A stretch of DNA of 64,000 bases, from NCBI GenBank assembly GCA_020636505.1, contig JACJXR010000001.1:372001-436000 (forward strand), in the 5' to 3' direction. Position 1 is the first letter of the stretch. Each line of letters opens with the position of its first letter. Shown here in pieces: positions 40,818-49,411 of the stretch. A model generated the notes under the pieces. It ran no database searches and was not told the origin of the DNA. It saw only the letters and a program-made list of their open reading frames with translations. Source of the DNA: Chitinophagales bacterium. GTDB lineage: Bacteria > Bacteroidota > Bacteroidia > Chitinophagales > Chitinophagaceae. Made by a program: the position numbers and the translations under genes.

Positions 40818-42446
40818 ATGCAAGCAACAATAAAGCAGATACTATACTGCATAATATTCTCCCTATTAGTACATCAACAAGCATTTGCCGACAACGATAC
40901 AGTCGTCGTCAATGAGCTTATTGTCCGAGGCAACAAGCATATGTTGTCTTTACCCGACAGTGGAGTGATCGTAGGCAAAAAGCTCATCGACTACGCAAAA
41001 AAAACAGGCATACACAAAGGAGTATTGAGAGGGTTAAATATCACAGGCATGTCATATTGGGCCATCGGCGATTTCAACAATGCCATGTCGCATATAAAGC
41101 AAATGCTAAAGCTCGCCGGAGAATATAAAGACACTTCTGAACTGGCTACCGCATACGGCAATATAGCCATACTATATATTGATATGGGTGATAAAGACCT
41201 TGGGCTTGAATACAGCAAGAAGGCCATCGCTCTCTATCGAAAAATAGGAGAAGAAAGCAGTGCGGTCCATTATATCAACAATATTGGATGGATATACGAA
41301 TCGAAAGAAATGTTCGACAGCTCTCTGGCATACTACACACTTGCAAAAGAAGGATATATCAAGTATTATGAATCAGGCGAGTGGCTGGGGCAAAACCTTT
41401 GTAACATCAGCTCCATATATTACCACCTGAACCGACCCGATAGCGCAATTCATTATGCGACAAACGCAATATCGGAATGCAGAAAATTCGACAACCAAAA
41501 AGCATTGGGGCATAGTTATTTGAGCATGTCAAAAGCGTTGTTGCTCAATAAAAAACATCACAGTTCCATCCGTTATGCGGACTCTGCATTGCAAATAGCA
41601 CAAACCAGAAACATCCACACACTTACAGCCGAAGCATACCTATATAAGTATAAAAACTACGAAGCATTAGGTGATTACAAACAAGCAGTTGCAAATCTTA
41701 AGCTCAATCAACATTGGGCAGACTCACTCCTCAACGAAGAAACAACAAACGAGCTGGCCTCTGTAAAAACACAATTGGCAACAGAGAAAAAAGACAAAGA
41801 GATAGCACAAAAAGAAACAGAGCTTGCCCTAAGCAAGTCCACAAGCCAACGCAACCTGTTTTACTTGATATTGGCTGTGCTTTCAACAATATTCGTTTCT
41901 GTGCTTTCTTATCAACTATACCGCAGGCAAAAATTGCGCATCGCAGCAAAGAACAAAGAGCTTGAAATAGAACAAAAAGAAAAGCAACTTATAGAGTTGG
42001 AACTGAAAAATCAGGAACTGACCAATGAAGAGCTCAATAAAGAACTACTTACGTATACATTGACAACGGCTCAGAAAAATCAGTTGCTACAAGATATTAA
42101 CTTCCGGTTGGACGAGCTGAATGGCAACGCATCAACGGAAGTAAGAAAAATAAAGCATGTATTGAATACCGCCATGAGTTCCGAAGAAGAGTGGGAAGAG
42201 TTCAAGCTGCGTTTTGAAAAAGTACACCGATCCTTTTTCGATACACTGAAAAATCAATTTCCGCAACTCAGTCCCAACGATCTCAGGTTGTGCTCATTCA
42301 TCAAGCTTAACCTGAATTCAAAACAGGTCGCATCGTTGTTGAATATTGCTCCCAGCAGTGTAGACATCAGCAAATACCGTCTGAAAAAGAAGTTGGGTTT
42401 GGAAAAAGATGATAATCTCTCCGATTTCATATCAAACATCCGATAA
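40818..42446 (+). CDS. Membrane-bound TPR sensor with C-terminal HTH
   Basis: A 542-residue protein of the TPR transcriptional-regulator type common in Bacteroidota. Signal peptide (to about residue 24), TPR array (50-320; for example TAYGNIAILYIDMGDKDLGLEY and IGWIYESKEMFDSSLAYY), one membrane helix (347-365), a coiled coil (370-415), and a LuxR-like HTH at the end (PQLSPNDLRLCSFIKLNLNS, VASLLNIAPSSVDISKYRLK). The sensing domain is outside and the DNA-binding end inside. The next gene, 146 bases downstream on the same strand, is a T9SS cargo and may be a target. Confidence 0.85.
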   Translation: MQATIKQILYCIIFSLLVHQQAFADNDTVVVNELIVRGNKHMLSLPDSGVIVGKKLIDYAKKTGIHKGVLRGLNITGMSYWAIGDFNNAMSHIKQMLKLAGEYKDTSELATAYGNIAILYIDMGDKDLGLEYSKKAIALYRKIGEESSAVHYINNIGWIYESKEMFDSSLAYYTLAKEGYIKYYESGEWLGQNLCNISSIYYHLNRPDSAIHYATNAISECRKFDNQKALGHSYLSMSKALLLNKKHHSSIRYADSALQIAQTRNIHTLTAEAYLYKYKNYEALGDYKQAVANLKLNQHWADSLLNEETTNELASVKTQLATEKKDKEIAQKETELALSKSTSQRNLFYLILAVLSTIFVSVLSYQLYRRQKLRIAAKNKELEIEQKEKQLIELELKNQELTNEELNKELLTYTLTTAQKNQLLQDINFRLDELNGNASTEVRKIKHVLNTAMSSEEEWEEFKLRFEKVHRSFFDTLKNQFPQLSPNDLRLCSFIKLNLNSKQVASLLNIAPSSVDISKYRLKKKLGLEKDDNLSDFISNIR

Positions 42447-42475
42447 GTATAACCTACTTACTCACAATGGATTAG

Positions 42476-42508
42476 GCGTCTGTATAGATTTTGTATAGAT
42501 GCTTTTTT
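42476..42508 (+). terminator. Probable terminator after the TPR-HTH gene
   Basis: An imperfect hairpin (GCGTC...GATGC plus a TATA/TATA inner stem) followed by six T residues, 30 bases after the stop. Confidence 0.5.
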
Positions 42509-42592
42509 CAACTTCCGAAAGTTTTTTTCAGTCCTCTTTTCCTGACAGGCGGATAGGTATCTGCCATTTCAAAAATCCTGAAAAACACTTTT

Positions 42593-43438
42593 ATGAAGAA
42601 GACTTTACTATTGGTTATCATTTTCATGTCATTGACAATAGCCTCTTTTGCTCAATGGACAACACTCGCCTCTGACGGCGTAGGCGATGGCTCGTCTGGT
42701 GGACCGACATTTTTGGACGGCACAAAACTCGAATATCGTTACGATGATATGTCTGACAGTGTATGGTTCCGTGTAACGGTTGCCAATGTGCTGAATGCCA
42801 ACTATGGCATCAACATCATCATGAATGTTACAGGTGCAGGCGCTACTGTCAATTGGTTCGGCTCCAACACCTCTTTCAAGTACAACCGCATCATCACTGC
42901 ATGGATAACGAGCGGCACTAGTGGTACTGTCGGCATTACCGATGCTGCAGGTTTTGGTGGAGGCAATTATACCAAGCTTGGTGCAAACAATGTCAACATC
43001 TCAATAGATGCCACGAATAAAACATATACACTAGGACTGAAGAGAACCTCGATATACAACGATACGGTATTGAAGGCCGACATCATTGCAGGTGTGGGTA
43101 GCAATCAGTATTGGGATGATGATGTACCTAATTCAGGTTCGGGTTCTGTAAACCTAAAACCTGCACCAAGCAGCATAGAAAGCCTTGACCTTAATTCTGC
43201 GGGTTATAGCATATATCCGAACCCGTCCAATGGGATGGTCAATATTACAAGGAGCAATGCAGGTACGCGAGCCCAAATCGTAATCCTGAATAACATTGGC
43301 CAAAATGTTTACTCGGCACAAATGGGAACAAATGATACTAACCTTTCAATAAATATGAGTTCTTACAGTAAAGGCCTCTATTTCATCAAGATAATTTCGG
43401 TTGACAGACAAATGCACGGTAGTCTGTTACTTAAATAG
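42593..43438 (+). CDS. T9SS type A sorting domain-containing secreted protein
   Basis: A 281-residue exported protein: signal peptide MKKTLLLVIIFMSLTIASFAQ, a beta-sandwich-like body (about 22-190) rich in Gly, Asn and Thr (GVGDGSSGGPTFLDGTKLEYRY), and a C-terminal type A sorting domain starting YSIYPNPSNGMVNI and ending with a Lys after LYFIKI and GSLLLK. Such domains direct secretion through the type IX system and are then removed. PorX in this window supports an active T9SS. The body has no recognised activity; a carbohydrate-binding-like fold is only a guess. Confidence 0.88.
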   Translation: MKKTLLLVIIFMSLTIASFAQWTTLASDGVGDGSSGGPTFLDGTKLEYRYDDMSDSVWFRVTVANVLNANYGINIIMNVTGAGATVNWFGSNTSFKYNRIITAWITSGTSGTVGITDAAGFGGGNYTKLGANNVNISIDATNKTYTLGLKRTSIYNDTVLKADIIAGVGSNQYWDDDVPNSGSGSVNLKPAPSSIESLDLNSAGYSIYPNPSNGMVNITRSNAGTRAQIVILNNIGQNVYSAQMGTNDTNLSINMSSYSKGLYFIKIISVDRQMHGSLLLK

Positions 43439-43463
43439 TTCTATCCTAAGGGTGAACGAGGGC

Positions 43464-43495
43464 AATAAACGGGGGCTGGCAACAGCCCCTTTATT
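43464..43495. terminator. Bidirectional terminator with GCAA loop
   Basis: A 7-bp GC stem (43472-43478 with 43483-43489) closed by a GNRA tetraloop and extended by A/T-rich arms. It sits between the T9SS cargo gene and the convergent glycosyltransferase gene, overlapping the latter's stop. Confidence 0.78.
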
Positions 43496-44549
43496 TGTTC
43501 AGCCAGTCTTCCACCGATTGTTTGTATCGGTCGTACGCACCTTCAAACCTTAAACTGTTGTATGGAAATTTGTTCGCGGACACTATTGCCTTTTCAAGAT
43601 CGAAATTGCTTTGTACGACACTCATCAGTACGCCTTGCTCATGCAATTGCTTGCCCAAATATTCTTGTTCGGTTTGTCCGGGTGTGGGAATGAGTATCGC
43701 TTTCTTTCCAAGTTTCACAATGTCCATAACGGTAGAGTATCCGCTACGGCAAATGATGTATTCAGCACCGGACATCACATCATCCAATCTGTCTTTTGTC
43801 AATTGCTTATGGTAGGTGGTATGCTTAGGAACGTCGTTTCTATCGCCAGCATCTTCAGAGCCTTCCACAAATACAACCTGCCCTTTATGATGTTTCAATT
43901 GCCCCCACAACAATTCGGACAGCAGGCTGCGCTGAGGTTCCGGGCCTGATAGCAGCACCAGTAAATAATTGCTTGATCTTGCTTCTTTACGCTCCAATTG
44001 AGATAGTAAGCCAATATACCTTGTATTGGCGGGTACTTCAGCAGGATGAGACAATACACCAGCAAGCCCATGCTTCTCTTCCACATCCACCACCCATCGC
44101 TCATCAAACTTTTCGAGATAACCGTAATGCAATCTCCTTACAGAATTGTCTATCAAACTGCCCATACCACTCAACACTTGCAACTGATGTGTCATTATCA
44201 CACAAGGAATATCGGGATGATACAGTCCATATCTGTTATCGGATATTACCGCTTTGATATCATGTTCTTTCAGTGCGTTTTTCAGCCATTCATTCTCAGA
44301 CTTTATTCGCTTCAACAATTTGGGAACCTGCACCACCACGAGAAACATGAAAAAACTGGCCGACCTTGAGTATTGTACGTCGTACCCATCCAATCGGATG
44401 GTCTGTATTTCGGGAAATGTTCTTTCGATGTATTGACGCTGCCAAGAGTTGCCGGCAAACAATACTTGTTCTCCTTTATCCAAAAGGTACTTCACTATAG
44501 GCACACACCTTGTGGTATGACCCAAACCCCAATCGAGTGGAGCTACCAA
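43491..44549 (-). CDS. MurG-like glycosyltransferase
   Basis: A 352-residue GT-B fold protein of the MurG/UGT-related family. N-terminal VAPLDWGLGHTTRCVPIVKYLL, and a C-terminal donor-site region with EYIICRSGYSTVMDIVKLGKKAILIPTPGQTEQEYLG. Acceptor and product are unknown, but a cell-surface glycan is likely. The listed start is TTG 44549. The reading frame continues upstream through KI and KASG back to an ATT (44573-44571), and relatives usually begin a few residues before KILVAPLDWG. The true N-terminus is therefore probably longer. Confidence 0.8.
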   Translation of the reverse strand: MVAPLDWGLGHTTRCVPIVKYLLDKGEQVLFAGNSWQRQYIERTFPEIQTIRLDGYDVQYSRSASFFMFLVVVQVPKLLKRIKSENEWLKNALKEHDIKAVISDNRYGLYHPDIPCVIMTHQLQVLSGMGSLIDNSVRRLHYGYLEKFDERWVVDVEEKHGLAGVLSHPAEVPANTRYIGLLSQLERKEARSSNYLLVLLSGPEPQRSLLSELLWGQLKHHKGQVVFVEGSEDAGDRNDVPKHTTYHKQLTKDRLDDVMSGAEYIICRSGYSTVMDIVKLGKKAILIPTPGQTEQEYLGKQLHEQGVLMSVVQSNFDLEKAIVSANKFPYNSLRFEGAYDRYKQSVEDWLNK

Positions 44550-44591
44550 TATTTTACCCGAAGCTTTGATAATTACAAATCCTTAACTTTA

Positions 44592-44599
44592 CAAAAGTA
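44592..44599 (-). promoter_or_regulatory. -7 element of the MurG-like gene
   Basis: TACTTTTG on the minus strand, a TAnnTTTG match 43 bases upstream of TTG 44549 and 19 bases upstream of the candidate ATT start. Confidence 0.5.
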
Positions 44600-44606
44600 T
44601 ACAGAG

Positions 44607-44750
44607 ATGAAGAAACAAAACAAAATAGCGTTTTACGCGTTATTGTTATTTACAATAAGCTTAATTTTGCAAAGTTGTGCCTCATCCAAAGATTGTGGTT
44701 GCGGTGCCGACTTGAACAGGGCGTACAAAGCCCCAAAACGCTACCACTGA
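44607..44750 (+). CDS. Very small lipoprotein with CGCG motif
   Basis: A 47-residue protein from ATG 44607: basic start MKKQNKIAFY, a hydrophobic segment, and a lipobox ending SC at about residue 27 (SLILQSC). The mature peptide is only about 20 residues: CASSKDCGCGADLNRAYKAP and a short basic tail. The signal is well formed, so the gene is probably real. The Cys-Gly-Cys echo of DUF4266 is notable, but no family is recognised. The adjacent 81-residue gene starts 13 bases later. Confidence 0.62.
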   Translation: MKKQNKIAFYALLLFTISLILQSCASSKDCGCGADLNRAYKAPKRYH

Positions 44751-44763
44751 TAAGGTAAACGGT

Positions 44764-45009
44764 ATGTGGAACAGGTATAAAAGCACAGTTTGGATACATT
44801 ACAGCGATGACATCATCGCTTCGGATGAACCTTCGGCAAACTTTCTTGCCGATTACAAGCGCTTTGTAACCTTGAACCGCAGCTATGCCAATGCCATGGA
44901 GATAATGGACCTGCAACGTTACAAGGTGATAACCGAGCCACGCAAAGTCAGGTCGTTCATGCGAGAATACAACGACGCCTCATTCGTGTTCTTGATTTGC
45001 AAAAATTGA
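44764..45009 (+). CDS. Hypothetical protein
   Basis: An 81-residue soluble protein beginning MWNRYKSTVWIHYSDDI, mixed alpha/beta, charged, without cysteines except one near the end (FLICKN). No family recognised. It begins 13 bases after the tiny CGCG lipoprotein gene and is probably translated from the same mRNA. It has no strong independent support other than the clean ATG frame and its position, so it is less certain than its neighbours. Confidence 0.5.
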   Translation: MWNRYKSTVWIHYSDDIIASDEPSANFLADYKRFVTLNRSYANAMEIMDLQRYKVITEPRKVRSFMREYNDASFVFLICKN

Positions 45010-45170
45010 TGCGATTTTCATATCTCGCTCATACTCAATTCTTACGCAAAACTTCAAATCACTGTCATTTTCTGCATTCAAAATCCTTTTTCAGGCAATT
45101 TTCATGGTAAAAACACTATGAAAAGCAGATTTCATATATTAGATTTACTAACCGCTTTTGTATCTTGGGT

Positions 45171-45202
45171 GAGAAATCCGGTAACATCCGGCTTTTTTCT
45201 CC
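45171..45202 (+). promoter_or_regulatory. Hairpin in the leader of the ferritin-like operon
   Basis: GAGAAA with TTTCTC and an inner CCGG with CCGG form an interrupted hairpin with a T6 run on its 3' arm, 40 bases before ATG 45242 and just after a weak TATCTTGG box (45161-45168). It could be an attenuator or an mRNA stabiliser; no terminator function is shown. Confidence 0.3.
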
Positions 45203-45241
45203 AAGCAACTTTAACTGCTTATAAGTATAACTGAAAATATT

Positions 45242-45928
45242 ATGAAAGAAGCGATGAACGCAAAGCCCGAAAAGCAAGGTAATACAGACGTATCGCGCAG
45301 ACGATTTTTAGGCTATGCAGGAGGGTTGGCAGGTGCCGCCTTGCTGTTGGACTCTTGTAAGAAAGAGGACGAGCCTGTTATTTCTTCGGGTGACGGTGTT
45401 ATGGATCTCGGTATGAACGATACAGGTTTGTTGAACCTGATATTCGTTATCTCTCAGGTTGAGGCCGCATTCTTTGAGCAAGTGGTATTGACACCTTTTT
45501 CAACCAACAGTGATGAGATAGGTTTGATAACCAGAATGCGTGACCACAAAACAGCACACAAAGAGCTTATCAGAACATACCTTGACGGTAAAGGCACACA
45601 CGTCACCACCGACTTCAGTGCCATAAACTTCGGCAACAAAGACGGCGTGTTGGAAAATGCAGAGTTGTTGGCCAATATCAGTACAGGTAATTGTAACGAA
45701 GCCGCTCGTTTGTTGATATCAGACAAACATGTGGAGATAGTTGCCAAGATGGGTTCGGTAAATGCACGTCATGCTGCTGCAATAAGCAACATGCGCAGCC
45801 TTGGAAACTTCTTCGGACCTGTGGATGCCATAGGTGAGGAACCGGGCATACTGCCGGCTAACGCCATTGCAACCATCAACAGATTTTTGACAACAAAAGT
45901 GTCAGGAAATAATTTACCTAATAAGTAA
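45242..45928 (+). CDS. Tat-exported ferritin-like lipoprotein
   Basis: A 228-residue protein with a twin-arginine signal (SRRRFLGYAGGLAGA) ending in a lipobox Cys (LLLDSC, about residue 39), so it is probably a Tat-dependent lipoprotein. The mature part is a four-helix ferritin-like bundle: LLNLIFVISQVEAAFFEQVV, MRDHKTAHKELIRTYL and KMGSVNARHAAAISNM contain Glu and His at carboxylate-bridged di-iron positions. Related proteins are annotated as desiccation-related or ferritin-like. It is followed after 15 bases by a second ferritin-like gene. Confidence 0.85.
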   Translation: MKEAMNAKPEKQGNTDVSRRRFLGYAGGLAGAALLLDSCKKEDEPVISSGDGVMDLGMNDTGLLNLIFVISQVEAAFFEQVVLTPFSTNSDEIGLITRMRDHKTAHKELIRTYLDGKGTHVTTDFSAINFGNKDGVLENAELLANISTGNCNEAARLLISDKHVEIVAKMGSVNARHAAAISNMRSLGNFFGPVDAIGEEPGILPANAIATINRFLTTKVSGNNLPNK

Positions 45929-45943
45929 AACAAGATCGAAAAG

Positions 45944-46780
45944 ATGAAGATCAACGATATTATAAAATATTTCGAGCAGGCTGAAGAAGGTAGTACAGCA
46001 ACCACCAGAAGAAGCGCATTGAAAGATTTTGGAGTGAAAGTGGCCATGGCATCTTTGCCGTTTGCTGCAGGCTCTCTTTATACGAAAAAGGCCAATGCTC
46101 AAAGCAAAGAAACCCTTATCAACATTCTGAACTACTTGTTGAAGTTGGAGCTTATAGTTGCAGAGTTCTATACACAAGCATATGGAACTGCAAACTTGAT
46201 ACCTGCGGCTTTCAGCACACAGTTTCAGAGCGTTGTGGACCAAAACAAATCTCATGTGGCCACATTACAAAGATTGGTTACTGAGTTGGGTGGTACACCT
46301 TACACTATCATTGATACCGATATCGATATCACAGGTGGTCGTGGTTCGGGCAACGGTGAGTTTGTAAACTCTTTGAGCAACTTCACAACTTTCATCGTTC
46401 AAGCGCAATACTTCACCGATGGTGCGGTTCGTTTGTACAAAGGACAGATTTTTGAAGTGCTGACCGATAACATCACTGTTCGCGCATTGATGAACATCCA
46501 TTCAACCAAAGCAAGACAAGCCACGTTCATACGTTTCACTAGGAAATATATGGATGGCACGAAAATAAACCCATGGATAACCGGTACAAACACCGACACC
46601 ACCAATACAGCGGTACAACGTATGTATGCCGGGGAGTCCATCACAGAACAATTGGGTATTTACCTGCCTGGCTTGAATGGTTTTGACAACATTACCATCG
46701 ATGTAAGTACTGAAGCATTCGACGAACCTATCAATAAGGTGGATGGCGAAAACATCATCAATAGATTTATCAAGGGTTAA
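45944..46780 (+). CDS. Ferritin-like protein with Tat-type signal
   Basis: A 278-residue partner of the previous gene. The N-terminus carries TTRRSALKDFGVKVAMA, a Tat-like pair of arginines, and AQS near residue 52 as a probable cleavage site. The bundle shows KLELIVAEFYTQAY, VVDQNKSHVATLQRLV and MNIHSTKARQATFIRF with conserved Glu/His. It lacks a lipobox Cys, so it is likely soluble in the periplasm. A di-iron or other metal role is inferred from the fold. The operon ends at a strong hairpin. Confidence 0.84.
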   Translation: MKINDIIKYFEQAEEGSTATTRRSALKDFGVKVAMASLPFAAGSLYTKKANAQSKETLINILNYLLKLELIVAEFYTQAYGTANLIPAAFSTQFQSVVDQNKSHVATLQRLVTELGGTPYTIIDTDIDITGGRGSGNGEFVNSLSNFTTFIVQAQYFTDGAVRLYKGQIFEVLTDNITVRALMNIHSTKARQATFIRFTRKYMDGTKINPWITGTNTDTTNTAVQRMYAGESITEQLGIYLPGLNGFDNITIDVSTEAFDEPINKVDGENIINRFIKG

Positions 46781-46801
46781 TCCTTTCAATATAACTACAC
46801 C

Positions 46802-46830
46802 AAAAGGGAGCATCTATGATGCTCCCTTTT
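46802..46830. terminator. Terminator between ferritin-like operon and priA
   Basis: A perfect 13-bp stem (46802-46814 with 46818-46830), loop TAT, A/T-rich ends on both sides; it serves both convergent units. Confidence 0.88.
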
Positions 46831-46833
46831 TAT

Positions 46834-49317
46834 TTACATATACGGGTCAACATCAAACAATATCTGCACTGTACTGAGTCCTTTGGCAGAGGTGATGGTT
46901 GCACGCTGCTCGTTGAGTAGTTTTTTTACTTCTTCTATTACCGCATTACTCTTAGGCAATTTTACCCATACCTCTTGTACATATAGGTTGCGCACTTTGG
47001 CTACCAATGCTTGTACAGGTCCTTGCACTCCAATCCCTTCAACCAACTGGAGTGCCTGTGCCATTTGTCCTGCCGCGGCAACCGCTTTCGGCTCCTCGCG
47101 ATGTTTGAAGGTGATCTTTATGAACCTTGTATATGGCGGATAGGCAAACTTCTGTCTGTACGCCAGTTCGTGATTGTAGAATGTTTTTATATCGTGCTCT
47201 TGCACCCATTTCAATACAGGGTGTGCTGTATTGTGTACTTGTATCAATACTTTGCCTTTACCATCGGTACGTCCTGCTCTGCCGCTTACTTGCTCCATCA
47301 GTTGAAAAGCACGTTCATTCACTCTGAAATCGGGGAAGTTCAGCAAACTGTCCGCACTGATGATACCTACCAACTCTATGGGTGCAAAGTCCAACCCTTT
47401 CACAACCATTTGTGTGCCCACCAGTATATCTATCTTTCTTTTCTCCAATTGCTCGAACAATTCCGAGAAACCGGTTTTGCCACGCATACTGTCCACATCC
47501 ATACGCGCCACACGTGCATCGGGGAACAATTGTGCGATTTCTTCCTCCACCTTTTCCGTACCGAATGTTTTGCTCTGCAACTTGTTGCTTCCACAAGACG
47601 GACATCTGTGGACCACAGGAGACTTCAACCCGCAGTAGTGACAATGCAGCTTATCGGTGCTTTTGTGATAAGTAAGCGACACCGCACAGTTTTGACAATG
47701 CGGCACCCATCCGCACATCAGGCATACTTGAAACGGCGCATAACCCCTCCTGTTCTGAAACAGTATCACTTGCTTCTGTCGTTTCAGCACATCGTCCATG
47801 GCTTTGCACAACTCAGGGGTTATCATCTGTATCCCTTGCTTCCGCATGCTTTCCAACGACTTGGCATTCACCAATTCTATCTGTGGCATTTGCACACCCA
47901 GATAGCGCTCTGCAAGGCGTACGTAGCCATACTTCTCTTCCTTTACATTAAATACGCTCTCTATCGACGGCGTTGCCGAACCGAGTATGGTTTTGGCATT
48001 GTGTATGCCTGAGAGATATATGGCTGCATCTCTAGCATGAAAGCGAGGGGCCGGGTCTTTCTGCTTATACGACTGATCGTGCTCTTCATCCACTATTATC
48101 AAACCCACCTCATTATATGGCAACCATAATGCAGACCTTGGGCCGGCAACAACTTTGTATTTGCCTTGTCGCACCTTCTCCCATATCTCCACCCGTTCGT
48201 TGTTGCTGAACCGTGAATGATAGACACCCAATTCGTTGCCGAAATACGCATATAACCTGTTCACCAATTGTGTGGTAAGTGCTATTTCAGGCAAGAGCAA
48301 TATTGCTTGTTTACCTTGTGCTATGCACTCTTTCAGCTTATTGATGTAGAGCATGGTTTTACCGCTACCGGTAACACCTTCCAACAACACAACTTTCTTC
48401 TCTTCAAGCGTCTTATTCAGTTCGTCGTATGCTTTTTGTTGAGCACTCGTGAATGTTATTTCGGGAGCTACCTGTTCTTTCTGCAAACCTAATCTATCCA
48501 CCGGCACCTCATCTATTGAAAACACCCCCTTGTCTGCAAGCGACTTTATCTGTGCTTGTGTGGCATCTGCTCTTTCCAACAGGTCTTTCTGTTTTACCGC
48601 TCCGTATTTTGTGGACAGTTCCACATATGCCATTAATAGATTCAACTGCTTGGGAGCACGTGACAACGAATCAAACAATTCATGCAGCTTATCATCGGTA
48701 CGGTATTCGGCTCTCAGGTTGATTATCTTCTCTGTTTTGGGTTTGTATGCTGTTTCCAACTCGTCATGTATCACCACCACCTCATTTTCCAACAGCTCGT
48801 TGATAACAGCGGTAAAATGCTTGTTACCCGCCACGGCCCGTACTTCACTTATGGTCAACTCTTTTCTCAGCTCCAATGCATCTGCAACGGGAAAAGCCTC
48901 ATCACTCCATTCAAATACCACATCCTCATACTGTGGCATCCATTGAAGCCTTGTTTCACCTGTAAGTTTCAGGTGCGCAGGCAATGCGGCATTCATCACT
49001 TCACCAGGTGTGGCCATATAATACTTGCCAATCCACTCCCAGAATATCAGCTGCCGTTCATTAACTATCGGTTCATCATCTAAAATATTTCTTATCGGTT
49101 TCACCTCATAACCTTCGGGCCTTCTGTGGTGCAGCTTACTCACTATGCCCGAATAGAGCTTATTCCTGCCTAGCGCCACCTCCACACGCATACCCGCACG
49201 TATATTGTCGTGCATATCTATGGGCACACCATAGGTCAATGCTTTGGGTAAACTCAACGGCAGTATCACATCGGCAAACAAAGCCCCGGCATCATCGGCA
49301 TTTCGAGTGGAGAACAT
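46834..49317 (-). CDS. priA: Primosomal replication protein N' (PriA helicase)
   Basis: About 827 residues from ATG 49317. N-terminal 3'-DNA-binding domain (ADVILPLSLPKALTYGVP), Walker A GVTGSGKT, the DEEHD box, eight zinc-binding cysteines in MCGWVPHCQNC and CHYCGLK...CPSCGS, and helicase motifs through RAGRTDGKG. PriA restarts stalled replication forks by loading DnaB. A GTG at 49341 could extend it by eight residues. It diverges from clpX; the starts are about 95 bases apart. Confidence 0.95.
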   Translation of the reverse strand: MFSTRNADDAGALFADVILPLSLPKALTYGVPIDMHDNIRAGMRVEVALGRNKLYSGIVSKLHHRRPEGYEVKPIRNILDDEPIVNERQLIFWEWIGKYYMATPGEVMNAALPAHLKLTGETRLQWMPQYEDVVFEWSDEAFPVADALELRKELTISEVRAVAGNKHFTAVINELLENEVVVIHDELETAYKPKTEKIINLRAEYRTDDKLHELFDSLSRAPKQLNLLMAYVELSTKYGAVKQKDLLERADATQAQIKSLADKGVFSIDEVPVDRLGLQKEQVAPEITFTSAQQKAYDELNKTLEEKKVVLLEGVTGSGKTMLYINKLKECIAQGKQAILLLPEIALTTQLVNRLYAYFGNELGVYHSRFSNNERVEIWEKVRQGKYKVVAGPRSALWLPYNEVGLIIVDEEHDQSYKQKDPAPRFHARDAAIYLSGIHNAKTILGSATPSIESVFNVKEEKYGYVRLAERYLGVQMPQIELVNAKSLESMRKQGIQMITPELCKAMDDVLKRQKQVILFQNRRGYAPFQVCLMCGWVPHCQNCAVSLTYHKSTDKLHCHYCGLKSPVVHRCPSCGSNKLQSKTFGTEKVEEEIAQLFPDARVARMDVDSMRGKTGFSELFEQLEKRKIDILVGTQMVVKGLDFAPIELVGIISADSLLNFPDFRVNERAFQLMEQVSGRAGRTDGKGKVLIQVHNTAHPVLKWVQEHDIKTFYNHELAYRQKFAYPPYTRFIKITFKHREEPKAVAAAGQMAQALQLVEGIGVQGPVQALVAKVRNLYVQEVWVKLPKSNAVIEEVKKLLNEQRATITSAKGLSTVQILFDVDPYM

Positions 49318-49385
49318 CAGCCTGCAAAATAATGAAAACACCGCAGGCTACTGCCGTCAAAATGGTGGAGTTGTCCGTTTCTTCG

Positions 49386-49393
49386 TATCTTTG
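49386..49393 (+). promoter_or_regulatory. -7 element of clpX
   Basis: TATCTTTG matches TAnnTTTG 18 bases before ATG 49412 and rules out the longer upstream frame as the clpX start. No TTG at the usual distance. Confidence 0.6.
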
Positions 49394-49411
49394 CAGGCCA
49401 ACACACTTCGA

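Noticed and set aside
47011..48012. A 333-codon open frame antisense to priA
   Set aside because: It lies fully inside the clear PriA helicase gene on the opposite strand, is rich in His, Cys and Tyr typical of shadow frames, and has no recognisable domain.
49244..49411. Upstream extension of the clpX frame
   Set aside because: It overlaps the start of priA on the other strand, lacks ClpX homology, and the TATCTTTG box at 49386 lies inside it.
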